The notes beneath the pieces are model-generated. The model saw nothing but the letters and a program-made list of their open reading frames with translations, did not search any database and was not told the DNA's origin. From NCBI GenBank assembly GCA_021613535.1, contig CP075497.1:9734001-9798000 (forward strand): a stretch of DNA of 64,000 bases, written 5' to 3'. This DNA comes from Adineta vaga. Taxonomy: Eukaryota > Rotifera. Positions 37,611 through 51,400 of this stretch are shown in pieces (the first letter of the stretch is position 1; each line of letters starts with the position of its first letter). The position numbers and the translations under genes were made by a program.

Positions 37611-38928
37611 ATGGACGGTAGCATAGGTATAGATACCACAGAGTAAAATAGTTTTTTTTCTGTTAATAACCTTAACGAATTATTTCTTCGCATTTTAATT
37701 TCAGAGTTGATTTTAAATCTGACACGAATTACAATATTCTGACTAACCTAGTCGCTGAGACAACTAATAGCAACGGCTATAAACAGCCAACAAACACGAA
37801 TCATGGAGGCACTATTGCACTACCAAGAGATCAAAGTAAAATAGGATAATTTAACAAATCATTCATATTGACTTCATTGTTCAGATGAAAATTTCCATGA
37901 TGTTGGAACTCTTTTTAAACAACCGTTAATTATATCTGAGAAGCTGGAGTCACCATATTATGCTCGATATAAAACGGATTATTTTCCGCGTGGTGGAAAG
38001 AATGTTGGTCAACCTCAATCACCACGTTATGTTCGCACGGTAGATGGTGACCAAGAAGTTACTATCGAAGTAAATCTATAAAAATACGGAAAAAATTTGA
38101 CGTTCTTTTTCGTTCTAAATTTTAGTTTCCAGCTGGTTACAAAGTCCCAGAACATCTAGGAAATTATTACCTTGAAATAGCTCTACTGACCGTTCCTCGA
38201 GAAACACAGCATTACTGGCATGTCCATAAATTACAGTCACATCATACTGATATTAGTGTACCGGATGAAAATCCTCTCATGGTACCTTTAACTAAAGAAC
38301 ATTTTGAAAGCGGTAAAGTCAGGTAAGTTTTGCTCATCGAAAAATAACAAATTTTTCATATTCAATCTTGAATTGTAGGTTAAACTAGTTGTTATTAAAG
38401 CTAAACAAGATGAGTTGAAAGAATTTTCATCACTGACATTATTCAACGCTGAAACTACTTCAAGTATTTACTATTTTGTAATTGAATATTGTAAACAATA
38501 GAATATTTAGATTGGACAGCAGAATGCAAAACAATTGAAGAGCTAGGACATATATATGAACTTTCTCGTGCAAAAATTGCATTTTCACTCGTATTTCAAA
38601 ATTCAAATGGTCAATATATTCGATGTACAGATACAACAGTAATGTCAAATGAAATTATTGAAAAAGAAAAGGCAAAGCCATCTGGTGCGTATTTGTAAAT
38701 CGACCATACTCAGCATCATAGATTTTTACTTTAGATGATATTACATGTCCTGGTTGCTCACGTTCGTTCAGTATCAAAGAACAAAGAAAGGCAGAGAAAA
38801 AGCGATCTGCTTCTGCCTCTACTATGTCGAAACAGGTAAAAAATAGCAATGATTTTGATATACTATATTTAGTTTTTTTTCTTTGTTAGAAAAAACGTCG
38901 ATCACAATTTAATCAAGAAATAATTTAA
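37611..38928 (+). CDS. Rel-homology-like (NF-kB/NFAT fold) DNA-binding protein
   Basis: Eight exons (37611-37642, 37705-37835, 37885-38069, 38126-38317, 38379-38463, 38511-38684, 38735-38835, 38890-38928) give 312 residues. The central part matches the layout of a Rel homology N-terminal domain: PLIISEKLESPYYARYKTD (where Rel proteins have the RFRY recognition loop), then NYYLEIALLTVPRETQHYWHVHKLQ (compare the IVSLVT..HPHKL strand), and IAFSLVFQNSNGQYIRCTD..VMSNEIIEKEK (compare VRLCFQVF..PVVSNPIYDK). A C-terminal CPGCSRSFS and a basic KKRRS stretch suggest nuclear entry. No dimerisation (IPT) domain or ankyrin repeats follow, so it would be a short Rel-like protein. The assignment rests on eye alignment and is uncertain; p53-like or other immunoglobulin-fold factors are alternatives. 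Keeping the frame requires donor GTCAGG at 38318 instead of the stronger GTAAGT at 38323. Confidence 0.55.
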
Positions 38929-40729
38929 TCTGTTGAACAAGATTTATTTTCTTTAATTATAATATATATTTTTAATAAAGACGTGAAAAGAAAATTTCTC
39001 TTTTATTTTGTATAAAGTATCCATTATGACATTCTGTATTCTCATTTATTTTTATGCAATTGACGACTACTACTTCCATAGAGTATGTCAACGAATAATC
39101 GTAGTTGAATAAAGTATTTGTGTATGGAACACAATCGAAACAAAGATATGCAAATGTCATACAGAATTTACTAATGTAAGTTTAACGAATGAAATAGTAA
39201 ACAGTAATTTACCTAAGTTGAAAACGTTAAGAGATACCGACAGTTTGCTTTCTTGAAATATAGGTTAATTTCATAGAAACAAATCTCAAACATTCTTTTC
39301 ATTTTTCTCGATCTTCTTTTTCTGTTGTGAACTGTTAGGCAATTAGTCTTGTGTATTCTAATGAAAACTATTTTATCAATTGTTTGCTGAGTATGTAGTG
39401 ATAAAGAAGTCAAATTATAAACTGATTATTTGATTTCACTACATCAGTCTTTTCTTGAATAGTTCATTGAACAGTACTAGCTTTCATAATCAAGGTTATT
39501 TTATCAATCACTCAATTCAATCATTATTTGTCATAAATACTGAACAAAAGATTTATCTTATTATATTCCATCTAAATCTGTCGAGATTGATTTGCCTTCA
39601 TATAATCTGTCACTTTTTATATTCATTTCGTGATAAAACCTTGAAAAGATGTTTCCATGATAGATGAGAACTAGTAGTCGAAGAGCACGAGAAAATGTTC
39701 TTCATCAATCTATTTCAAGAAGAACAACTTATAGATAATAAATGACGAAAAATTCATCTAAGCACGCAACTATTCTATTTATTTATTAATAAATAAATAT
39801 CTATGCTGAATATACACATTTTAAAATAGATATCAAATAATTGCTGATGAAGTCAAGAAAGTTTATTCATCGTCTCTTATGGGATTATGAAAGACTCAAA
39901 TGACAAACAATTCCTGCTGCTCATCTATTTTCTTCATATTCGTCAATTTATTCTTTGACCGATCACAAATGGTCATTGTCACTTGTGGGTATTACGCGAT
40001 TGTGTGTATTGTAGAGAAGGAGAAAAGAAAAGTAATAATCGTCTGTTTTCCTAGTTGCATACAATAAGATACAACACATATTTAAGATTCAATCAATCAT
40101 TTACAAAAGAATTTCTCCAGAACATTTTATTTATTGAATGAAAATGTCTATGTCGTAGACTATTAATTAGAATGGTCAATCGACAGCAGATGCATTAGAT
40201 GAAATTCACATGTACTATATAATTATATGGTAGTAAACAATTTCTGGATTATATTCGCCTATTTAGAAAGTAATAATGTTCGATGATGAGCTTTCTCTCA
40301 CATTATATGAAGGCAAAAGGACAGCTTGACTCTTGCCATTGAAGAAGGTCAATCTCTTCTTTTTTTTTCTTCTCTCCTCTTCTCAAGCATCATCATCATC
40401 ATCTCTCGATAGTCAATATTGAAATTGGACTGTATGAAACGAGAGAAAGTGAATGCTGCCAGTCCGTATGGTATTCTTTGATTGAAACAAAGACAAGTTC
40501 ATGTACAAACACATATTTAGAATATAGATTAGATGCAAATAATCAATATGAACAAAGACATATACATATACAATTTTCTACCAAGCTGTTTTTCAATGTT
40601 AGAAGAAAATGACAATGCAAAAAAAGTTCAGAAGGCAAAAAAATTCCATTTTTATCAACATGATCATAATCACAAATTCTTATTAATGTATTGTTGTTTA
40701 TCAAGTCTAATCATCACGACTTAAACACG

Positions 40730-40756
40730 TCTATCTATCTATCCATCTATCTATCA
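40730..40756. repeat. CTAT tetranucleotide microsatellite
   Basis: About six CTAT units with one CCAT interruption. An ordinary microsatellite in noncoding DNA. Confidence 0.75.
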
Positions 40757-41224
40757 AATACATTGAATCAATAAAGGTGTGCGTGTGAATTGAAGAATTT
40801 TCAATTTACCGTCTTAATAGATACATATATGTGTGTATATTTAGTTGTGTTTATTGAAAAAAGAACCTATTCATCTAATTTTGAAATTGAATCTTTTGAA
40901 GACAAGCGGATATATAGTAATGAAGGCGAGATCAAACACTTTATATATATGTAGGTCTCAAGTCATTTTCATTGTCGACATACTCGATCAGTCACAGTTG
41001 CCTGCACATTAGAGAAATAACAAGACCTTGTTAAATTCTCATCAATGTCCTTTCTCTGTATATGTGAGTGAGTAATTACTTGTCTATCTCTGTCATTTTC
41101 AATGAATAAGTATGCTTAGTCAAGCTATAGGGTGGGTGCATCAAAATGTTTTTTAAATTATAAAAGCACGACAATAAATCGGTTTTCAATAACATGCCAA
41201 TGAAGCCTTAGAAGTGTAACAATG

Positions 41225-41260
41225 CATATATACATACATACATACATACATGCATGCATT
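41225..41260. repeat. CATA/CATG tetranucleotide microsatellite
   Basis: A run of ACAT units grading into GCAT units, flanked by TA dinucleotides. Ordinary microsatellite in noncoding DNA. Confidence 0.7.
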
Positions 41261-41832
41261 TTTCTTCTGATGCCTTCTATTTATAAATAATCGGACATCT
41301 GCTATTCTGTCTTCTTTTCTCCCTCACTCTCTCTCTCTCTCGAGCGTTCAACATATAATAAATATACTCCAAACATAATCTAGTTCTTCTTTTGTAGTCC
41401 AATTAATAATAGCAGTAACAGCTTTGTCATTTCGAGTTACTAATTGGATGGTTCGAAGAAAAGGCAAAAGAAATGGTCAACTTGTTTTTCTGATCGTCTC
41501 GCGTCTGTAACAATAATAAAGTAACACACACGCAATATGGATTATGATCATTGCGGCGCACAAGAGAGATAATCGGATCGTGAGTGGCGAGCACGTATAT
41601 ACATATATGCATGCATGCTCAATGTCGTAGACTGACCTTTTAAAGACTCACAAGCCTAATTCGATATCGGAAAAAATATTGACATCCCACAGTCAGTCGC
41701 CGTCGGATGCTCTTATATATAAATATTGGCTACCTGAGAAGAAAAAATTGATGATCCGCATCGACCGACTGTTCTTTTCAAGATACATATACACACGCAC
41801 ACATATAAGAACAAAAAACGAAGATTGACAGA

Positions 41833-43322
41833 TCAAACATAAGAAGCGCAATGGTCCGATGTAGTCTGTGGTCCGTAAAGATTTTCGAAACGTTGTAAAG
41901 CGCCATCGATATGATTTCGTTGTTCTGTAAATCGAACATGTTTCGATGATAATCTTGAATTTGCTGTTGAGAGTGATGATGGATTCAGTAGAAGAAGATT
42001 ATTCGATTGTTCTGATGACATATCACTTGAACAATAGCAACCATCATCTGAACAAGCTTTCGTACCAGTACCTGTTGCTGAAACTGGACTACTTGTTGTT
42101 GTTGATGAGGATGATTGTGATATTTGCGTTGACAGATCATTATTATTGGAATTATTAATATTTTCAGTTAGTTCGGATTGTTGTTTCAATGGTAGATAAT
42201 AGGTATTCGGAAAGACATTGATTGCATCGTAAAGAATCTAAAAACATTATAACAAGATGTTGCATCAGCTACTGACAAAGGCATGATAAAGAAAAGAAAC
42301 TGTTCACTTACTGCTGTTCGTTCAAAATGTAAATCATCTGAAATACGAGTAAACTGACCATTTGCTGTATGCTGTTGTAGTTCATTCAATGAAGTTGTTG
42401 ATGATGTCGAAGGAAATTTCCTTTCATTTAACATTGTATGAATATTATTAGATTTGGTTGAAGATGTTGTTAAACTATTTTCTTCTTTTCGTCGTTTCAT
42501 TTTATATTTTATACAACATATTAAACATATAAATAATGATATAAAGACAAAACATGCTGCTAGGATACCAGCAAGTATGAGAATATTTCGAGGATTTTGT
42601 TCAACATGTAACCATGATGATGTAAAAGCAGACGATTTTTTGTTCTGATCTGATGAAATCAATTGAATTTGTACTAATGTCGTCGATGATAGTGATGGTT
42701 TGCCATGATCACGTGCAACAACAATAATTTCATAACGTTCATATGTATTAGTATTTTTAATACATTCAATTACTCCAGTTGTTTCATTAATACGAAACAA
42801 ATCTTGATAATTCGATAAAGAATATGTTATTCGACTATTTTCTGTATGTGGTTGATCACAATCGGATGCTATAATTGTAAAAGTTGACTCATTTGGTACC
42901 ATTGTTGTTTGATATATTGACTGATTAAATTTTGGTGGACAATCGTTTGTATCAAGTATACGAATACGAATTGATTTCGAAAGTTTTTCATAGAGTGGAA
43001 CAAGACGTTGAGCATTGATTGAAAATTCATAGAAATCTTTTCGTTCACGATCAAGAGTTTTAGTTGTTATTAATGAATATGATAGTCCATTGGATTGTAT
43101 TTTAAAATCAGTATCAGTTAAATTAAGTATCCATTCATTTGGAACGATATTAGTATCATTAATAAGGTTAATAAATGCAATAAAACTTCCAGCACTTTTA
43201 CCTTCAGTTATTTCGACTGATGAATCATTTAATGATTGATGAAAAAATTGTGGATAACGAATATCAAGTGCAATAGAAGTAACAGAAGAAATAAAGATAA
43301 AAAAGAATATAATTGACATCAT
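41833..43322 (-). CDS. Minimal cadherin: two EC-like repeats, one membrane span
   Basis: Two exons (43322-42312 and 42237-41833) join in phase to about 471 residues. A signal peptide (MMSIIFFFIFISSVTSIA) is followed by two cadherin-type repeats. The first carries LDRERKDFYEFSI and the calcium-binding linker DTNDCPPKF. The second carries FRINETTGVIECIKN, YEIIVVARDHGKPSLSS. A transmembrane helix (ILILAGILAACFVFISLFICLICCI, about residue 250-275) precedes a basic stop-transfer KYKMKRRKEEN and a Ser/Thr/Asn-rich cytoplasmic tail of nearly 200 residues with no beta-catenin-binding motif that I can see. The repeats most resemble the last repeats of protocadherins. Only two repeats is unusually short for the superfamily; a partial duplicate of a larger protocadherin is possible. 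A pyrimidine-AG (TTCTTCTAG) lies three bases upstream of the start. Confidence 0.8.
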
Positions 43323-45198
43323 GATCTAGAAGAATATCGGAAGAAATACGATAATGTTCTCATGCATAAGCTTTTGTTTCTTCTTTTCAATATGTATAAA
43401 TATGAGAGCAAGAGAATTCTTTATTCTTTCTTTCTTTTTCTCTCTCTCTTGCTTTTTTTTCTTTAACGAGAATTTCTCTCTTTCCCTCTCTCTCTCTCCT
43501 TCTCCTGTGATAGACGATGATGATGATCATCGATCAATCTTTTCTGTTGAAAAAAAAAGAGGCAAATGAGAGAGGAAGAAATTTGTTCCCGATCTAAGCA
43601 ATATTTATCTTACTCATATAAAATGTCAAATATTGAAACATAAAAAACAAAAATTCACATCTGAGAAAAAAGAGAAAACTTCACAAATGATTTTCTTCTT
43701 CTTTTTTTCGCCGTCATCGTTTTCTTCTTATCAACACTTGGCTAATTCGCACGATAGGAAAGATTGATGTAAAGAAACATCTTGAGACGCGACACATTCA
43801 GACATCATGCAGATGTGTGTGCATGCGTGTGTGTCTAAAGATATCATGATCTTTTAATTCATTGAAGACCTTGCTTGACTAATCTAACGAATCGAAAGAT
43901 CGATGAATATGGGTGGAGAATAAGTAAGATCCTATTGTTAACGTGTCTAACTATCATCACTCGTAATGAACGAATGTCTTTCTACAGGAGACTCTTGTTA
44001 ATCATTTAATTGCTTTTCTCTCATCTAACAAAGCTTTGGGAAAAGAAGAAAAAAAATGGGAAGACAACGGTGGCAGCTGGAATAATGCACAAGCTCGTAT
44101 TATATACGTATACGAGAGGCTTCTGAGAATGTATAAGCATTTTATTGGGTACTCACTCCTATTCGTCTCATGCATATGTATAGTATATATTGTTGAACTG
44201 ATGACAACTTGAAATGATCGACATTCGATCCATCTTTCCTCTTATCGTATGAATGTAATGAGCTCTTCGATTGTATGTATGAGTACGAAAAAAGGTCTCA
44301 CACCAGGTTATCATTCTCGAATAATACACTTGGCAATGTGTGTAAGTGGATCGATATCATCCTGTGTGTCAACCTCATTAGATATTAACGAGTAAGACAG
44401 AGAAAACAAACTTAACAACGAAGAACATTCGCTCGAATGATAATTCCATTTACACTCTCAAATAAGATAAAACACATATAGACATTTTTTAGCAGCTTTC
44501 TTTTTCTAACTGGCATATGAAGAAATTGATAGAGAGAATTATGCAATTTAATTTTTTTTTCATAATATTTCTTTTTCTTCGTGCATGGAATAAACTCATT
44601 GCGTTATGTTTTCACTTGAGAATTTTTTCTCGCTTTCTTTCTTTATATATGTTACAAATAAGATTAGATTATTCATTGTGGACAATCTCTTTAAAAAGAA
44701 GAAGAAAATGATTGACTTAAGGCGTTGTCTCCGCCCAAAGGATCTGTTTCACTTTCTTACTTTATTTGCTTCATAATTTCGGGAGATTGATAGAAGATGA
44801 CGATGGATAGAAAAGAGTTTGAATAGCGATTAACATTGATAATAATAAACTCTCTGCCTATTTTATTGATCCTATATACACATATATACTAGAATGCAAT
44901 GCACTTGTCAAATGCTTTGCAATACTGTTAAAGATATAGAAGAGAGAGAGAGAGAAGAAAATGAATTGTTTATATTCGATCTCGATCTACTCGAATATGC
45001 TGTCGGCGCCTCAAGGTCATTGAATAGATAAACTATTCTCAATTCTTTGTGTTGAATGACAAACATCATCTTATGTTTTGAATGATCATATTTGCCCATC
45101 CCATTTTTTTTTCTTTTATTCTTTGTCTCATACTCAATCATTCACATATATACTCCTTTCAAGTGAGTGTGAAAATGAATCAGAAAAGGAAATCCTGG

Positions 45199-45214
45199 AT
45201 CGATCGATCGATCG
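45199..45214. repeat. ATCG tetranucleotide array
   Basis: Four or so tandem ATCG units, self-complementary (CGATCG palindromes). Short, noncoding. Confidence 0.6.
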
Positions 45215-47747
45215 TTTCGTTCTATTGTCATCATTTCTTACTTTATGTATATGCTTGCGGCGATAAAATAAATTAACAGAGCACAGTTTGGTTACAAGGC
45301 GGCAAACATCAACAAAAGAACAAGTTGTGAAATCGATGAATTCTTTAGACACGCGTCAACAGACTTACGTTGAATTGAGAAAAGAAAAGACGAATGAATG
45401 ACCAGACGGTTCTTCTGAGCGTTGGTCATTTCTCATGGGGACATTCTCTTTATATGTTTCACACACGCCAGATTGACAGACTGCCTCATACAGTCTTATT
45501 AAATTCTCTTTTTCTTTTGATTCTATTCAGGAGTTAATTGTTCTTTGAAAAGTCGAGTTACCGTCACGAGTATAATTGTATACATACGATAGTGTCTACC
45601 TGTTACTACTATTCGATCTACCACCGTTCATTAAATGTATCGGAAGTGTGAACGGCACGTTTTCACGTAATTTAACTAGTCTTGTACATACTAAAATTTC
45701 TTTTTCATTGTCTAACTGTCATCATGGACATTCGAATCGCTGCCCGAAGGTGTGATGTAATGACGGACGGCCGCCCGCTAAGATAATGTTGCTCAATTAG
45801 TCGACCTCTATATGTTTCTATCTGAAAGGGCAAATGACATTCGAATCGTCACTTTTTCTTATTTCCTTTTGTTTCTTACGTCGTCTGGTTCTCGTTTTCC
45901 TTCTACTTCTTTTTTCCTATACTTCAGACATTGATTACGTTTCAAATTCATGTGCAGGAAGAGCATTGACCCGAATATGACAAGACGGTGCTAGTTCCTT
46001 TGTCTTTTCCTTCAACTTTTTTTCTAGTCATACATAAAGTAACAACATAAGCTTATTCACGTCATTATGAATAACTCTTACAATTAATTAATCATTTTCT
46101 CTATGTCATCGATAATATTGTATATGTGCGTGCTTATCCCTTTTTGGATAGAGAATGTCATCAAGTCAAAAGAGAATGGATATGATCTCACAATATGATA
46201 TATATATACGTGTGTGTTCATATCGTTGAAAATTAGTTATCAGTAAACAACATACAAGCAACCATGCCTCACGAACATATCTCATTAGTACAACACACAC
46301 ACACACGATATATTCGACAGGTGAAAGTTTGAAGGTTCTATCGCCATTATAATCAACTAATATTAACTAAATTACTTCGCGAAATTTGACTTAACAATCA
46401 TAAGCATCTTAGAAATATATAATACGGAACTGAAAAGAACAGTACCTTTTTTTTTTGTTGTTTGAATACATGGAGAACGTAAAAGAGAAAGAAATGATCA
46501 GACAGATAAAATAAAAAGCAATTAAGTAAAAAGGAATTTTGTATGTATGACGTAAATTGAATGCATAAGAAGTGAGAATACTCGAATGTTGAAGAATGGA
46601 TTAAAATCTTGCACAAGACAGATCATTGTTTCATCTTTCTTAATCTTTAACGAATTTAACTAAAGAAAAAGAAATCATATGTTTTTATTGAGAATGAAAA
46701 CGAATTTCTAATCTGCATCTCGAAAGATGAATTAAATCTTTTCACACATATTCAAAGTGCATGTATGTCATAAAACTTCTCTAGTAATCAAAATATTGTT
46801 TTATTTAGCATGTCTATGTGAACATCATTTGTGACCGAGCTAATCGATTCATTTGTATATAGATGTTGACTCTCATTTCTTTTTATTATATCGGTTCCAC
46901 GTGCCGATGACCTTCGTCGAATCGATATCAAAGTATGGACAAATTACAGCTATTGACATTTTTTCTGCTCATTTGTGCCAGTCCAAATGTCAAAAAGGGT
47001 CCATTGCTTACGCGAAGTGCTAATCGATGATAAGTTTCTTTTTCTTTATGTTCATGATTCTTCCGATTTTCTACATATTTATATATGAATCTAATTGAAT
47101 TATGTAGATTTTCGTCCCGCCTGAACTTCTAACTTGAAATATGTTCATTATCTTCAAACGGACAATTCTCATCGAGACAAGAGAGGTGCAATAAGCTTAT
47201 ACACACTCACAGGAAATTGCCGAAACATGTTTCCGTACATAGTAGAATTGTATCAAACGATAACGGCGGCGATGACGACAACTAATAGCTGAGAGAGTAA
47301 TTTCCATATGTAGATTAACTGTACTATACGAATGTCTCTTTCAAGCTGGTGGTGTGTGTGTGGAACTGTTATGAGTGATTACGACATTAACACGATGAAC
47401 ATATTGTGTTGTTCTTTTATTAATATATTATTTATATATATATCATCTAGTCTCATAATTCACATTACTAATTATATCTCAATAGCTATAACAACAATAA
47501 AGTATGGAAAAAGAAAGAAATGCATTTGTCATTCATTATAGTAGAAAGGGAGAGAAAGTGAGTGGTCAAATATTTCTTTTTTTTCTTTTGTATTGCATAA
47601 CATAAATTGTATATATATATACATACATACAAAATAGAAGAAAATAATCTGACCTCGTATACACGACAGGTGGTTAGCTTTTTTTTGATGAAATCATTTA
47701 CATTTGAAATGGATTCTTTCAAATAATCGAAACAGCTGGATTCAAAG

Positions 47748-47774
47748 AAGATGATGACGATGATGATGATGATG
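47748..47774. repeat. GAT trinucleotide run
   Basis: About nine GAT/GAC units in noncoding DNA. An ordinary microsatellite. Confidence 0.65.
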
Positions 47775-48485
47775 TCATTTGTTGTTTTCTCCTTTTAAAG
47801 CTTCTCTAAATCGACTTGTCTATCGGTATTCTTCTAGGTTTTTTTTCAAGCTTAATTTATCAATTAATCAAATCCACGACATAACACATCCCATAGTGTT
47901 ACGATAACAATACAAGCACGTGTGTCTGTCTCTCAATACATGTATCGAGTTCTATATATGTATGTCTATACCGACTATAATTGTCACTTAGGATATGCAT
48001 ATCTCTATGCATGTGATAGAGGTCGATTACGCTTATGAGCTCGTCTCGACATGCTGTGCCTGGGTATATTCAAGCATCAAGTTGATGAACGTAAAACAAC
48101 AATAGGAACATTTGTACCACTTCACTTTTGATAAGAGAAAAGTGCGGTATAGTACCGATCCATTGTCAACAGTGATGAAATGCATCGCTTGAGTATAAGT
48201 AAACTAAAAGTGTGAACACTCAATCGTCAACATCACGAATAGATATTCAATTTCTATTCTCACATTAGACATAGATGACGAATAATAACAACACTTGCAT
48301 GGCTTTCAGACTATTCTTCAGTTTATTCAAATAACATTCGATTGCGATAATCATCAAATAAATTTTAATGATCAGATAGAATGGAAAAATCTTTTACGAT
48401 ATTGTTTCAATTGTTCTTTAGTCATAAACTAAAATACATTAATAACAATAATAAAACGGACAAGAAGAAAATAAGAATAATTTAA

Positions 48486-51400
48486 CTAACGAATATGAAA
48501 TAGCTGAATTACAATCGAACAAATGATGAGAAATATTGAAAGTTCAATTGTCGGACTTGTAGCATAATATGGGCAATATGGACATTGATATGAACCACAA
48601 ACAGAACAGATATCCAGTCCAAAAAGTGTTCGTAATGTATACATAGATCGATTCGCACTCCCTATTGAAATTTTAGAGAAAATAATTATTAAAAATATTA
48701 AAATTTTCAATTTACATGGTTCATGCCATTCATATGTTGTCATTTCATAGTAACGTGTCATATTTGCCACAGGTATATAACGTTTCAATTCAAATTCCCA
48801 ACAAATAGGCGTTGTATCAAACTAAATCATCTCTCAATGTGAATCAATTGAAAAAGTTCGATTTTCAATCAACTTACAAATTCAAAAAGAAAATTAAGGA
48901 AATTCGGATAATTTTCTGCATCACGAAGATTTCGAACGATACCAAAACCAACAAGATCTTTTAGAAAACGTTCTTCTATTCGATAACCAGTTGGAATTTC
49001 AATCATAAATACCGACCAACCTGATCGTTTAGCTCTTGTCAAACCTGGTAGCCATCTATTTTCATCAAAAAAAATAACAAACAAATATTTCTATATCAAA
49101 GAGATACATACGATACACATGGTTGATATAATAAATAACTATGATTATATTTATTAGACAATTGAATATTTAAAGACATTTTAAATGCTTGATAAGGTGG
49201 AGGTCGAATCAATTCTGGATGTTCAACATTCACTTCCATTTCCATCTGCAAACACATCCGTATAAAATATCTGATCATTGTGAAATTTTAACTAACCTGT
49301 ACAAGTGCATATCCTGTTCCATATGCATCAATGAATACTCGTCCATAGACATTATCAATTGAAAGTTCTTGTGCATCAATAATATTCTCATCCGTAATCA
49401 AAATCGTTTCATATTTTCGAAATGGATCGCCTGATGACGAAATATTGATACGTAAATTATATTTTTGAATTGTATCTCCACGTCGAATAGCATATTGAAC
49501 TAGAGCTTTTAAAGCAAAGAATGAATCATAACTTGAACACCAGCCGGCAACAAAATTTCGTCGAGTTTGTAGCCAATGTACAATAGGTTTTCCTAATGAT
49601 GTTTGTGCACGTAAGATGTATGTTAATAAAGCAAATGATGTTGAAGCAACGGCATGTCCTTCGATTTCAGAGTCATGTTTAGGTGCTAAACGTTCATTTA
49701 GCGATAAGAACACGATTCGATTCGATTCTAATTCTACATTTGACCAATAAATTCCTGCAGCATCTGAAAGAAAAGTCAAAAACAAAATAATTGAAAGGAA
49801 AAAGTTCGTTTATTACTTGTTTTCTGTTGACTAAGAAGCATATTAAAAGCATTATCTTTTTCAGGACTATTGACAATATGTAATGCGTATGTCACAATTG
49901 CTAATTCAAATGAATCGACAATTTTCTAAAGAAAATCATTTTTTTTTTAATAGTAAACCCTAAAATCAAATGAATGTTAAATACTTTATAATGCATTTCA
50001 AGCCAATTTCGACCACGATCAATAGCATCACTCATATCTTCTTTAATTAAACCATTAATATCTGTATTCATTTTTAATGCAATAATAGCTTGAGCTGTTA
50101 ATGATAAATTTAATGGTATATTTGTGTCAACAGAATAGAGAAGAGACTAAATTGACAAATGATATCAATATATATACGTGTTAGTTTCAATGAATCCTGT
50201 GAAAATAGTCACTTGAAATTTTTCCCGATCAAGGATATTGCTACGTTCTTTAAATGATCCATCAGGATTCTGATGTGTCATAATCCATTTCGATGATTTT
50301 GCACGTACACGTGTATCTATATATAGATTATATTGTTCCCATTCTGGTTGTGAAGCATCTTTTAATGCAATTAAAACCCATGATGTTAACCTTAAAGAAG
50401 TGTTATTATATAAATATTCATCATTATTTGATTTAATTCTCTTTACCATACACTTGTTTCATTCTTCCAACCGAAATTACTAAATGCACCATCATGAATG
50501 CCCATATCGGATTCATCATCAAAATAAAATGCCATTAGACGATTATATTCTAAAATGAAACGTTTTTCTTTTGTAAAATATAGAGACCATCATAAATCAA
50601 CATTACCAATATTCACTAGATCAAGTAATCGTACAAGTTTAGTTTGATCAAATCCTCTACTACCATGTCCTTGTCTCAAATAAACTAGATTATATAACAT
50701 TGTAGCAAAACCAGTTAGTCCTCCTTCGGCAGGTGCAACTGTTTTATAAATGATATTATCTGATGTTAAGATTTTTTCATGTCCTTCCCATAGGTATGGT
50801 CCAGCAACATCACCTAAGCAAAGATATTATTGTTTAAGATCAGTAGTTGAAATAACGATGCATATACCTGATACATAAATAGCTGCTTTAGCTGAACCAG
50901 GCACATAGAGAAAATAATTGTGTAATGGTAACATAAAATTTTCCGGTACAATTATATCGAATTCATACATTTGTCGAGGTGTATATTCAAGTGAAACTAT
51001 TGTTGATGTTGAGTAATAATTTATAATTCCTTCAGGCTAAAAGTCATTATGGTCATCAAGATGACTGCGTTTCCCTTCCCAAAATCACAAAGTCTTACCA
51101 CAATATAAATTGATTGTGTAACTATATCTCGTTTGACTCCAGTAATACCTTCGACAGTGACGTCAATATAACCAGTTGTTCGAGGTATAATAGGAATGTA
51201 AATACGTCTTGAATGACTTGGATATAGCTAAAAATTTCAAGAAAAACTTTGCTTGAAGATTTTAGAATTCCTGTAAATCAATTTTTACAATGAGAAGAAC
51301 ATGATGATGTCCTTCAGACGTTCGTGGTGCAAAAGAAGATACTACACCATTATCATCCAAATTGATAAAGCGATATTTTGATGAAGCATGTAAAATAATC

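Larger units (their letters stand above)
38929..41832. other. 2.9 kb intergenic between convergent Rel-like and cadherin genes
   Basis: No gene recognised. AATAAA near 38979 fits the Rel-like gene's poly(A) signal. Simple repeats include a CTAT array at about 40730-40756, a CATA/CATG array at about 41225-41260, a CT run at 41330-41341, and ATC triplets near 40388. Confidence 0.5.
43323..48485. other. 5.2 kb region without recognisable genes
   Basis: Longest gene-free stretch of the window, between the 5' end of the cadherin (-) and the 3' end of the macroglobulin gene (-). Contains CT- and GA-rich tracts (about 43430-43500, 44940-44956), a GATC/ATCG array (about 45199-45214), a CA run near 46292-46305, TA/CATA repeats near 47607-47630 and a GAT triplet run (about 47748-47774). 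All open frames are short and of biased composition. Cadherin promoter and long 5' leader or enhancer sequence are the likeliest contents. Confidence 0.45.

Noticed and set aside
41449-41460. GTTCGAA words reminiscent of tRNA B boxes (here and at 5918, 55429)
   Set aside because: No matching A box, acceptor stem or cloverleaf pairing around them.
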